From contig JAEZIT010000025.1 of NCBI GenBank assembly GCA_023436495.1, positions 1 to 13,617 of the forward strand: a stretch of 13,617 nt of DNA. Reading direction: 5' to 3'. The position numbers were made by a program, and so were the translations under genes. The notes under the pieces were generated by a model. The model worked only from the letters and a program-made list of their open reading frames with translations. It was not told where the DNA came from and ran no database searches. Source of the DNA: Acidobacteriota bacterium (GTDB lineage Bacteria > Acidobacteriota > Blastocatellia > Pyrinomonadales > Pyrinomonadaceae). Below, in pieces: positions 6,181 to 13,615 of this stretch. Within the stretch, counting starts at the first letter, position 1; every line of letters begins with the position of its first letter.

Positions 6181-7857
6181 ATGAGCGAACCAAGAAAAAT
6201 AAAGCGTGCGTTATTAAGTGTGTCCGACAAAACGGGCCTGGCAGATTTTGCCCGTTCGCTTTCGGAATCGGGTGTGACACTGATCTCGACCGGCGGAACG
6301 GCCAGATCGCTTCGTGAAGCCGGCCTTGAGGTGACCGACGTTTCCGAGGTCACGGGTTTTCCCGAAATGATGGACGGCCGTGTAAAGACCCTTCATCCGA
6401 AGATCCACGGTGCGTTTCTCGCACTCCGTGACAATGACGAGCACGTTTCCGCAATGCAGGCCCACGGCATCGAGCCGATCGACCTCGTCGTCGTGAATCT
6501 ATATCCGTTCGAAGCTACCGTTGCGAAGGAAGGAGTCTCGCTTGAAGAGGCGGTGGAGAACATAGACATCGGCGGTCCGGCAATGATCCGTTCGGCTTCG
6601 AAGAACTGGCGTGACGTCGCCGTCGTCACCGACCCGCAGCTTTATACAGGGGTCATCGACGAAATGAAAGCCAACGACGGCTCACTGTCCGTCGAAACAC
6701 GCCGAAGGCTTGCCGCACTTGCATATACCCGCACGGCCTCGTACGACCTTGCGATCTCGTCATATCTGGCACGCCAGCTTTCCGACGAAGACCTCGAACT
6801 TCTTGAACCGTTCAATCCTCTGAAAGACCTCGTCTTTATCGAATCGGACGAGATCGACGGGTTCGACCCGCTCGACACGGAAGACGGCAGCATTACCGCC
6901 GCTCCGACCGAGCTTGGTACCGAGATCCACCTGCAGCTCGCAAAGGTCGTCGATCTTCGGTACGGCGAGAATCCGCATCAGCAAGCCGCACTTTACGAAT
7001 CTGCTGAGGTCGGCGGCATCGCTAAAGCACAGCAGCTTAACGGCAAGGAGATGTCGTTCAACAACTACGTCGATGCGGAAGCCGCCTGGAATCTTGTTCA
7101 GGACTTTGACGAGCTCGCGGTTGCGATCATCAAGCATACAAATCCCTCGGGCGTCGGTACTGGAGCGAGCAGCGAACAGGCGTATCGGCGTGCATTATCG
7201 ACGGATCCGGTATCCGCGTTCGGCGGGATCGTCGCCTTTAACCGAGAGGTCGATGCGGTCGTCGCTGATTCGGTTAACGAAGTCTTCACCGAGGTCGTCG
7301 TCGCACCTGATTTCAGTGCCGGAGCTCTCGAGATATTCAGCCGCAAAAAGAACCTCCGCGTGCTGAAGGTCGAACCTTCGGGCGGTTCTATCGCTCTTGA
7401 ATACAAACAGATCTCCGGCGGGATGCTGGTCCAATCGAAGGACGAATACCGCGTAACCCGCGAAGACCTTCAATTCGTCACCGAAAAACAGCCGTCAGAA
7501 GACGAGATAAAAGCGATGCTGCTCGCGTGGAGAGTTTGCAAGCACGTAAAATCCAACGCCATCGTTTTGGCGAATGCGAACCAGACGATCGGCGTCGGAG
7601 CCGGCCAGATGAACCGCGTCGATTCCGTCAGGATCGCCGCTTCGCGAGCCGAACGCTTCAGCTTGCCGACAAAAGGTTCGGTGCTTGCGTCCGACGCCTT
7701 TTTCCCGTTCCGCGACAACGTCGACGAAGCCGCACGTGTCGGCGTTTCGGCGATCATTCAGCCCGGCGGTTCGGTCAAGGACAGCGAGACGATCGAAGCA
7801 GCGAACGAACACGGCATTGCGATGGTATTTACCGGCCATCGCCATTTCAAGCACTGA
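6181..7857 (+). CDS. purH: Bifunctional AICAR formyltransferase / IMP cyclohydrolase
   Basis: PurH catalyses the last two steps of IMP synthesis: formylation of AICAR with 10-formyl-tetrahydrofolate, then ring closure. The N-terminal cyclohydrolase (MGS-like) domain (about 1-195) carries KRALLSVSDKTGL, STGGTA, GFPEMMDGRVKTLHPKIHGA and ENIDIGGPAMIRSASKN. The formyltransferase domain (about 259-558) carries LRYGENPHQ, GKEMSFNNYVDAEAAW, the catalytic Lys318-His319 in IIKHTNPSGVG, DPVSAFGGIVAFN, KHVKSNAIVLA, GAGQMNRVDS and the canonical terminal GHRHFKH. At 558 residues it is longer than the usual 510-530, because the linker between domains (about 202-248) is expanded and very acidic. The ATG at 6181 is the only usable start, as a stop codon lies 24 bases upstream in frame. 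No Shine-Dalgarno sequence is present and a terminator-like hairpin ends 8 bases before it. Confidence 0.97.
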   Translation: MSEPRKIKRALLSVSDKTGLADFARSLSESGVTLISTGGTARSLREAGLEVTDVSEVTGFPEMMDGRVKTLHPKIHGAFLALRDNDEHVSAMQAHGIEPIDLVVVNLYPFEATVAKEGVSLEEAVENIDIGGPAMIRSASKNWRDVAVVTDPQLYTGVIDEMKANDGSLSVETRRRLAALAYTRTASYDLAISSYLARQLSDEDLELLEPFNPLKDLVFIESDEIDGFDPLDTEDGSITAAPTELGTEIHLQLAKVVDLRYGENPHQQAALYESAEVGGIAKAQQLNGKEMSFNNYVDAEAAWNLVQDFDELAVAIIKHTNPSGVGTGASSEQAYRRALSTDPVSAFGGIVAFNREVDAVVADSVNEVFTEVVVAPDFSAGALEIFSRKKNLRVLKVEPSGGSIALEYKQISGGMLVQSKDEYRVTREDLQFVTEKQPSEDEIKAMLLAWRVCKHVKSNAIVLANANQTIGVGAGQMNRVDSVRIAASRAERFSLPTKGSVLASDAFFPFRDNVDEAARVGVSAIIQPGGSVKDSETIEAANEHGIAMVFTGHRHFKH

Positions 7858-7886
7858 TTGCGATTACCGCATCCGTAGTGTAAATT
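7858..7886 (+). promoter_or_regulatory. Candidate promoter between purH and the methyltransferase gene
   Basis: TTGCGA (7858-7863) and TAAATT (7881-7886) are separated by 17 bases and each matches the sigma-70 consensus at four of six positions. Initiation near 7893 would leave about 8 bases before the ATG at 7901, which has no Shine-Dalgarno sequence, so a near-leaderless transcript is possible. The methyltransferase could equally be read through from purH, since no terminator separates them. Confidence 0.3.
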
Positions 7887-7900
7887 AAACTTTTTGTCTT

Positions 7901-8884
7901 ATGGATGCTTGGCTTCGCCAAAATCTGGTCTGTCCTCGTGACCGGAAACCGCTCGAAGATAGCGATAGCGGCCTTGTCTGCCCGGACGGGCACGCTTATC
8001 CCGTGGTTGACGGCATTCCCGTGATGCTGATCGCCGAGGGCGAGCATACGCACGGTTATATTGCCGAGACGCTGAAGAGCATCGCCGAGAACCGCGTCGA
8101 ACAGGTGCCCGAGAGCACCAACGGCGACGTCGATCCGTTCGTCCAATCCGAGATCGTTCACACCTGCGGGCATCTGTATTTTCCCGTCCTGAACAAATTG
8201 AAACGCTACCCGATCCCGGAATTTCGACTGCCGAAGAGCAGCGGCGAACGCCTGCTGGATGTCGGCTGTAATTGGGGACGCTGGTCGATCGCTGCGGCCG
8301 GGAAAGGTTACAGGCCCGTCGGCATCGACCCGAGCCTGAAAGCCGTTCAGGCTGCGAAACGCATTTCAAAGCAATTGGGCGTCGAGGCGAATTTCGTCGT
8401 CGGCGATGCTCGTTCCCTTCCGTTTGCGGAGGGCTGTTTCGACGTCGGGTTCTCTTTCGGAGTGTTTCAGCATTTCAGCAAAGAGAACGCCCGTACGTCC
8501 CTGAAACAGATCGCACGCTGTGTAAAGACAGGCGGCAAGATTTCCGTCCAGATGCCGAACAAATTCGGCATTCGTTCGTTCTACCAGCAGGCACGCCGCG
8601 GTTTTACCGAAGGCGAGGGCTTCGAAACGCGTTATTGGACGCCGCGTGAATTGCTCGCTTGTTTCAACGAGACCTTTGGCCCGACGAAGCTTTCGGTCGA
8701 TTGCTATTTCGGGCTCGGGATCCAGAAGAACGACGTCGACCTGCTGCCTGTCCAATACAAAGCGGTCGTTCATTCGTCGGAGCTCCTGCGTGCCGCAAGC
8801 CGTTCGATCCCGCCGCTGCGGCATGTTGCGGACAGCCTTTATCTCGATTCAATAAATCAAAACACGGAGGCCGCCGCACGCTGA
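7901..8884 (+). CDS. SAM-dependent methyltransferase with N-terminal Trm112-like domain
   Basis: This is a 327-residue cytoplasmic protein. Residues 9-41 resemble the Trm112/YcaR zinc-ribbon fold (LVCPRDRKPLE, then LVCPDGHAYPVVDGIPVML), but only Cys11 and Cys27 remain; the second cysteine of the first CPxC knuckle is Asp14, so zinc binding is doubtful. From about residue 115 comes a class I methyltransferase: motif I LLDVGCNWGRW (Asp120), the acidic residue of GIDPS (Asp143) that binds the SAM ribose, GDARSLPF, FDVGFSFGVFQHF, and the post-motif KTGGKISVQMPN. The type-11 fold does not reveal the substrate. The carbamoyltransferase gene starts 26 bases after its stop, which suggests that both modify the same sugar or small molecule. 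A link with purH upstream is positional only. Confidence 0.85.
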   Translation: MDAWLRQNLVCPRDRKPLEDSDSGLVCPDGHAYPVVDGIPVMLIAEGEHTHGYIAETLKSIAENRVEQVPESTNGDVDPFVQSEIVHTCGHLYFPVLNKLKRYPIPEFRLPKSSGERLLDVGCNWGRWSIAAAGKGYRPVGIDPSLKAVQAAKRISKQLGVEANFVVGDARSLPFAEGCFDVGFSFGVFQHFSKENARTSLKQIARCVKTGGKISVQMPNKFGIRSFYQQARRGFTEGEGFETRYWTPRELLACFNETFGPTKLSVDCYFGLGIQKNDVDLLPVQYKAVVHSSELLRAASRSIPPLRHVADSLYLDSINQNTEAAAR

Positions 8885-8910
8885 AACGCCGCCTCGGCCC
8901 CGCAGATCAA

Positions 8911-10644
8911 ATGAGCACAATCCTGGGTATCAACACTTTCCACGCCGGTTCTTCGGCCGCATTGATCATCGACGGCGAACCGGTCGTCGCCATTGCCGAA
9001 GAGCGTCTGAACCGCGTCAAATATTTCGCGGGCTTTCCGAAACTTGCGGTTCAGGAATGCCTTCGCACCGCGGGCCTCTCGTTTTCGGACATCGACGCCG
9101 TAGCCGTCGGCCGAGATTCGTCGGCAAACCTGCATAAGAAGCTGGAATTTGCACTGAGGCACCCGACCAAGCTCCTTAACCTTGCACGCATCCGCGGAAA
9201 GAGCAAGACGTTCGACGACCTGAAGACCCTTATCGCCAACGAATGCGGTGTCGATGCCGGCATCCTGCGGTTTTCGACGCACAATATCGAACACCACCTT
9301 GCACACACCGCCAGTGCGTATTTTGCTTCGCCGTGGGAACATTCGGCGGGCATTACGATCGACGGTTCGGGCGATTTCGTCTCCTGCATGCTCAGCGAAT
9401 GCACCGGCGGCGACATCAAGCCCCTGAAACGCGTTTACGTTCCGCATTCGCTCGGCACGCTTTATACCGCCGTGTGCCAATTCATCGGTTATCCGAAATA
9501 CGGCGACGAAGGCAAGGTAATGGGCCTTGCACCGCTCGGCACAGACCGCTATCACGACTTTTTCGAAGACATCCTGAAACCCACGCCGCACGGTTTCGAG
9601 CTCAATCCCGAATATTTCCTGCCCTTCGGTGCGAATCAGGGAATGGAGATAAACGACGCCGGCGAGATGGTCGTACACCGGCTTTATTCCGACAAGTTCA
9701 TCGACACGTTCGGCGAACCGCGTGAGAAACACGCCGAGATAACACAGCGTGACATGGACATCGCCTTCGGCCTGCAGCGTGTGTTCGAGAAATATTACAT
9801 CTACGTGCTGAACGAACTGCACAAACTCGTTCCGACGAACCGCGTTTCGATGGCGGGCGGCTGTGCCCTGAACAGCGTAGCCAACGGCAAGGCTCTGTAC
9901 GAAACGCCGTTCACCGAACACTGCATCCAACCCGCTGCCGGCGACGACGGGCTTGCCCTCGGGGCGGCTCTCTATGTCAGCAATGTCGTGCTGAAAGAAG
10001 GCAAACGCTGGGTGATGAAGAATTCATACCTCGGCAACGAATATTCCGACGAAGCGGTCAAAGCCGAGCTCGACCGCTACAAGATCGCTTACAAACACCT
10101 CTCCCGCGAAGAGCTGCTCGACACTACGACCGAAGAGATCAGGAACGGCAACGTCGTCGGGTGGTTTCAGGGCAGGATGGAATGGGGCCCGCGGGCTCTC
10201 GGCAACCGGTCGATCCTGGCGCATCCCGGCTTTCCCAATATGAAGGACATCCTGAACGCACGCATCAAACACCGCGAAGCGTTCCGTCCCTTCGCTCCGT
10301 CCGTGCTGGTCGAACGCCAATCCGAAATATTCGAGCAGGATTATCCGTCGCCCTTTATGCTGCACGTCTATAAGATTCGTCCCGAATGGCGCGAGCGGCT
10401 CTCTGCGGTCAACCACGTCGATGACACCGGACGCCTGCAGACCGTCGCACGCGAAGAAAACCCGCTCTATTACGACCTGATCAAAAACTTCGAAGGCAAG
10501 ACCGGCATTCCCGTTATCCTGAACACCAGCTTTAACGAGAACGAACCCATCGTCTGCCAACCCTTCGAAGCGATTGAATGTTTCCTTCGCACGCGTATGG
10601 ACGTACTCGTCATCGGTTCGTTCTTCTGCAAAAAAGACGACTGA
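8911..10644 (+). CDS. NodU/CmcH-family O-carbamoyltransferase
   Basis: This 577-residue enzyme transfers the carbamoyl group of carbamoyl phosphate, via carbamoyl-AMP, to a hydroxyl of a sugar or metabolite. The N-terminal Kae1-like ASKHA domain (about 1-360) carries LGINTFHAGSSAALI, AIAEERLNRVK, the metal-binding His128-His129-x2-His132 in EHHLAH, ITIDGSGDF, KVMGLAPLG, MAGGCALNSVANG and QPAAGDDGLALGAAL. The C-terminal YrdC-like domain (about 400-577) has GNVVGWFQGRMEWGPRALGN, REAFRPFAPSVL and IPVILNTSFNENEPIV. Both domains are intact. Relatives act on Nod factors, cephamycin and aminoglycoside-like sugars, and on surface polysaccharides; the acceptor here is unknown. The ATG at 8911 is chosen because LGINTFHAGS is the family's N-terminus; the open frame upstream overlaps the methyltransferase gene. 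No clear Shine-Dalgarno sequence precedes it. Confidence 0.92.
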   Translation: MSTILGINTFHAGSSAALIIDGEPVVAIAEERLNRVKYFAGFPKLAVQECLRTAGLSFSDIDAVAVGRDSSANLHKKLEFALRHPTKLLNLARIRGKSKTFDDLKTLIANECGVDAGILRFSTHNIEHHLAHTASAYFASPWEHSAGITIDGSGDFVSCMLSECTGGDIKPLKRVYVPHSLGTLYTAVCQFIGYPKYGDEGKVMGLAPLGTDRYHDFFEDILKPTPHGFELNPEYFLPFGANQGMEINDAGEMVVHRLYSDKFIDTFGEPREKHAEITQRDMDIAFGLQRVFEKYYIYVLNELHKLVPTNRVSMAGGCALNSVANGKALYETPFTEHCIQPAAGDDGLALGAALYVSNVVLKEGKRWVMKNSYLGNEYSDEAVKAELDRYKIAYKHLSREELLDTTTEEIRNGNVVGWFQGRMEWGPRALGNRSILAHPGFPNMKDILNARIKHREAFRPFAPSVLVERQSEIFEQDYPSPFMLHVYKIRPEWRERLSAVNHVDDTGRLQTVAREENPLYYDLIKNFEGKTGIPVILNTSFNENEPIVCQPFEAIECFLRTRMDVLVIGSFFCKKDD

Positions 10645-10679
10645 GCGGCACACCGGCGATCCCTGCCCTTGTGCCGCTC
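10643..10679 (+). terminator. Hairpin beginning at the carbamoyltransferase stop codon
   Basis: GAGCGGCACA (10643-10652) and TGTGCCGCTC (10670-10679) are a perfect 10-base inverted pair around a 17-base loop. The left arm starts inside the TGA stop codon. No T-run follows, so this is not a standard intrinsic terminator. It may protect the 3' end or assist Rho-type termination in the C-rich stretch that follows. Confidence 0.5.
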
Positions 10680-10770
10680 CGCCGCCTCTCCGGCGTTCCC
10701 TGCTGCCGCCCCGCTGCCCTTAAACAGCCGACGCCTGTACGCTGCCCTGTTCCCGCCGCCCCGCCATTTC
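10661..10770 (+). promoter_or_regulatory. C-rich, G-poor stretch, candidate Rho-utilisation region
   Basis: By count, these 110 bases hold 56 C, 24 G, 23 T and 7 A, that is 51 percent C against 22 percent G and 6 percent A. A C-rich, G-poor and little-structured transcript just after a stop codon is the known signature of a Rho-utilisation (rut) site. No convincing gene is present here on either strand: the short open frames are Arg/Pro-rich shadows of the skew. It would end the methyltransferase/carbamoyltransferase transcript before comEC. Confidence 0.4.
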
Positions 10771-10787
10771 CACAACTCCTGTGGAAA
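10767..10787. repeat. Inverted pair of DnaA-box-like elements
   Basis: TTTCCACA (10767-10774) and TGTGGAAA (10780-10787) are perfect inverted 8-mers around a 5-base spacer. Read on the minus strand, 10788-10780 gives TTTTCCACA, which is close to the bacterial DnaA-box consensus TTATCCACA. The plus-strand copy reads ATTTCCACA. They could bind DnaA or another dyad-recognising protein, or form an 8-base RNA stem; no T-run follows, so a terminator is unlikely. Confidence 0.4.
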
Positions 10788-10904
10788 AGCCCGCGATTTT
10801 CACGGCGTTAAATCCGTAAACCCCTTGTAACAAACGGCTTTCTAGCACTTTGCACAAACTTTTAGCATGGTCATCTGGAATACATAAGGCATCGCTTTCG
10901 CCGC

Positions 10905-10918
10905 TCCGAAATTTCGGA
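10905..10918. promoter_or_regulatory. 14-base perfect palindrome upstream of comEC (candidate operator)
   Basis: TCCGAAATTTCGGA is fully self-complementary with no spacer, and ends 27 bases before the comEC ATG. A possible -10 box TAGAAT (10928-10933, five of six matches) lies 9 bases downstream, so the palindrome would cover the expected -35 region, where there is no good -35 hexamer. That is a common position for a repressor or activator site. The protein that would bind is unknown. Confidence 0.45.
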
Positions 10919-10945
10919 AAAACAGGTTAGAATTCCCTCTAAACA

Positions 10946-13615
10946 ATGGATCGTTCCCCCGCAAATTTCTCACAGAATCCGATGCTCCCGCTTGCCGCGG
11001 CATTCGCGTCCGGCATTATCGCCGGATCGAATTCCGGTGCCGATCCGCGAATTTTTCTTGCGGTATCCCTAGCGGCGGCTTTGGCGGCAGTGCTGCTGAG
11101 CCGAAGGCTTTCCGGGACCATTCTGCTTCTTGCCTCATTTGCCTTCGCGGGAGCGTTCTCGTACACGGCCGCTCAATATGTTCCAGAGAATCGCATCAAG
11201 TATTTGTTCGATACCGGAGCGATAGCGTCCGGTGAAATCGTCGAACTTGCGGGCGAACTCACTTCCCGGCCAGAGCCCTCGCCAACCGGTTCGGTAATGA
11301 CCTTGCACGTTTCGAGGATCACGATCGACGGCCGCTCCTATGACGCTGCCGGTAATGTACGTCTGTTCACAAACGCAGCAACTGAGGAAGAAACCGCTTC
11401 GTATGCAGCACTCGATCTAAGATACGGCAGTGTCATCAACACCCGCGTAAATCTCTTACGCGAAGATAGTTTTCGGAATCCCGGCGTCGCTTCCCGGAAG
11501 GCTATATATGACGCTCACGTCATCGATGCTTGGAGCAGTATCAAGACTCCAGATCAGATCACTGTCGTCTCCAGGACAAACGGCGGTGTCATTGGCATGC
11601 TCTTCGACCTTCGGTACGGACTTATCTCGCAGTTTCGTACGATGTTCTCAACTTCGACGGCCGGTGTGCTGATTGCGTCGTTGCTTGGTGATAAATACTT
11701 TCTCGATAAACCGACGGCGGACGTGTTCCGGGAAGGCGGTACCTTTCATGTGCTTGTCATTTCAGGGCTGCATATCACTTTTATCGGCGGCCTGACACTT
11801 GCTCTGGTTCGCGTTTTCACACGCCGCCGAATATGGCATTTCATCATCGCGACTGCATTCCTCTGGGCCTTTACTATCGCGATCGGGGCCGATGTGCCGG
11901 TAGTACGGGCAAGCGTGATGTTCACGATTCTTTTATTTTCACATGTAATTCATCGCGACAGGAACTCTGTGAACGCTCTCGGAGCATGCGCCCTTATCCT
12001 GCTTGCGTGGCGGCCCGGGGACCTGTTCAATCCATCGTTCCAACTCACTATCGTAAGTGTCGCAGCGATCGTCTGCGCGGCATTCCCGCTGATCGCGAAC
12101 CTTCGTGAGATCGGCAAGTGGCGGCCGACATCGCATCGTCCCCTTCCTCCGCGGGTGCCTCAACTGCTGCGGCGATTCTGCGAAACACTTTACTGGCGCG
12201 AACGTGTCTGGGCAATTGAATCGGCAAGAAATATATGGAGCGCGAATCTATTTAAATATAAGCAGCATAGGCTCTTAAAGTCGGAAACGCTGCAGAAATT
12301 AGCGGCCTATGTCTTCGAAGGTATCTTGGTTTCACTAATCGTACAGATATCCATGCTGCCGTTGCTGACCGTCTATTTTCATCGTATCGCTTTCGGCTCC
12401 GTGATCCTGAATCTTTGGGTCGGATTTTTCCTCGCCGTGGAGAGCTTTGCTGCAATAGCCGCCGTTGCCGCTGGATCGATAAGCTCCGCACTTGCTCTGC
12501 CGATAAAGGGCATCGCGGAAATTTCGAACTTTATGCTGTTGTCCGTTCCAAGCTTTATAACCGAACTCGGCATAGCCAGTTCACGGACACCGATTTACGC
12601 CGGCGCCGGCCGTGCGATCTACTTTCTCTATTTCGTACCGCTGGTCATCCTAGCCATTATAATTTCAAACTGGAAACCGTTTGAACATACTAGGCCCCGC
12701 ATCGGAACAGCATCGATAGCAAAGGCCTGTGCATGGTCGCTCGCGGTCATTGCGGCGCTTATTATCTTTCATCCGTTCAGCGCCCCTTCCGCGGATGGAA
12801 AACTTTCCGTAGCATTTCTCGATGTTGGCCAAGGCGATGCGGCGCTAGTAACGTTTCCGAACGGCGAAACTATGCTTGTCGATGGAGGCGGACGGTTCGA
12901 CTTTCGAGGCGGTGACCCAAACGGCTTCCAAGCCGATCTCCCTCGGATCGGCGAGACGGTCGTTTCCGAATACCTCTGGGAAAAAGGCTATTCCCGGATC
13001 GACTGGATCGTTGGGACACACTCCGACGCCGATCACATACAAGGACTGGCAGATGTCGCCCGGAATTTTGAGATCGGAGCTGCTTTATTTGCACGATTTC
13101 CATATGAAGATGCGGATTTTGCCGAACTTGACCATCGGCTAAAACAGGAAGGTATTAGAACGGAGGTTCTGGAACGTGGGGACGTTTTCGAAGTCGGAGG
13201 TGCGACCGTATCAGTGCTACACCCGGGGCCCGGAGAGAACAGGTCGCCGAATAATGATTCCACCGTTCTGATGATCACATATGGCTCGCGCAGCATTCTG
13301 CTCGCGGGCGATATAGAATCCGCTGCCGAAGCCGAAATTCTCGCATCCGGCACCTTTCACGGTGCTGACGTGGTAAAAGTGCCCCACCATGGCAGTCGTA
13401 CTTCTTCAACGGCCGCATTCGTGGAGAACGCACAAGCGAAATTCGCCATCATTCCTGTCGGAATCCGCTCGCCGTTCGGCCATCCACACGCGGAGGTTGT
13501 CAACCGATGGCTGGCGGCAGGGTCCGAAGTTTTGACGACGGGGAATTTCGGCACGATCACCGTAACGACCGATGGCGGAGGCCTGTTGGTTGAGGGCTTT
13601 GTGCGGCGGGAATGA
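10946..13615 (+). CDS. comEC: ComEC/Rec2 DNA-uptake channel protein
   Basis: This 889-residue inner-membrane protein moves single-stranded DNA into the cytoplasm during natural transformation. Order: two N-terminal membrane hairpins and a soluble DUF4131/OB-like part (about 1-190); the Competence-domain membrane bundle (about 225-590) with the diagnostic HVLVISGLHITFIGG and DVPVVRASVM; and a C-terminal metallo-beta-lactamase-like domain (about 620-880) with FLDVGQGDAALV (Asp626), THSDADHIQG (His692, Asp694, Asp696, His697), LLAGDIE and VPHHGSRTSS. All metal-ligand motifs are intact, so the nuclease-like domain may be active. The membrane bundle is split by a basic hydrophilic loop (about 386-455). 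The start has no Shine-Dalgarno sequence, and a possible -10 box ends 12 bases before the ATG, so the leader may be very short. No other competence gene lies nearby. Confidence 0.96.
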   Translation: MDRSPANFSQNPMLPLAAAFASGIIAGSNSGADPRIFLAVSLAAALAAVLLSRRLSGTILLLASFAFAGAFSYTAAQYVPENRIKYLFDTGAIASGEIVELAGELTSRPEPSPTGSVMTLHVSRITIDGRSYDAAGNVRLFTNAATEEETASYAALDLRYGSVINTRVNLLREDSFRNPGVASRKAIYDAHVIDAWSSIKTPDQITVVSRTNGGVIGMLFDLRYGLISQFRTMFSTSTAGVLIASLLGDKYFLDKPTADVFREGGTFHVLVISGLHITFIGGLTLALVRVFTRRRIWHFIIATAFLWAFTIAIGADVPVVRASVMFTILLFSHVIHRDRNSVNALGACALILLAWRPGDLFNPSFQLTIVSVAAIVCAAFPLIANLREIGKWRPTSHRPLPPRVPQLLRRFCETLYWRERVWAIESARNIWSANLFKYKQHRLLKSETLQKLAAYVFEGILVSLIVQISMLPLLTVYFHRIAFGSVILNLWVGFFLAVESFAAIAAVAAGSISSALALPIKGIAEISNFMLLSVPSFITELGIASSRTPIYAGAGRAIYFLYFVPLVILAIIISNWKPFEHTRPRIGTASIAKACAWSLAVIAALIIFHPFSAPSADGKLSVAFLDVGQGDAALVTFPNGETMLVDGGGRFDFRGGDPNGFQADLPRIGETVVSEYLWEKGYSRIDWIVGTHSDADHIQGLADVARNFEIGAALFARFPYEDADFAELDHRLKQEGIRTEVLERGDVFEVGGATVSVLHPGPGENRSPNNDSTVLMITYGSRSILLAGDIESAAEAEILASGTFHGADVVKVPHHGSRTSSTAAFVENAQAKFAIIPVGIRSPFGHPHAEVVNRWLAAGSEVLTTGNFGTITVTTDGGGLLVEGFVRRE

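Noticed and set aside
8659..8910. 84-residue N-terminal extension of the carbamoyltransferase
   Set aside because: It overlaps the methyltransferase gene in another frame, and family members begin at the LGINTFHAGS segment right after the ATG at 8911.
8857..9930. Long minus-strand open frame (357 codons) opposite the carbamoyltransferase gene
   Set aside because: It is the mirror of a highly conserved gene with strong third-position GC bias; its translation shows no recognisable domain.
10024..10653. 209-codon minus-strand open frame at the end of the carbamoyltransferase gene
   Set aside because: It lies fully opposite conserved C-terminal motifs; an antisense shadow with no start signal or family resemblance.
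10661..10770. CRISPR array or tandem repeat in the C-rich stretch
   Set aside because: Short words such as CTGCCCT and CCGCCCCGC recur, but with no regular period or conserved repeat unit.
10766..10788. Replication origin
   Set aside because: Only two box-like sites, no clear AT-rich unwinding region with further boxes, and no dnaA, dnaN or gyrB nearby.
10578..10811. Plus-strand Arg/Pro-rich open frame in the C-rich gap
   Set aside because: It starts inside the carbamoyltransferase gene, and its composition just reflects the C-rich skew.
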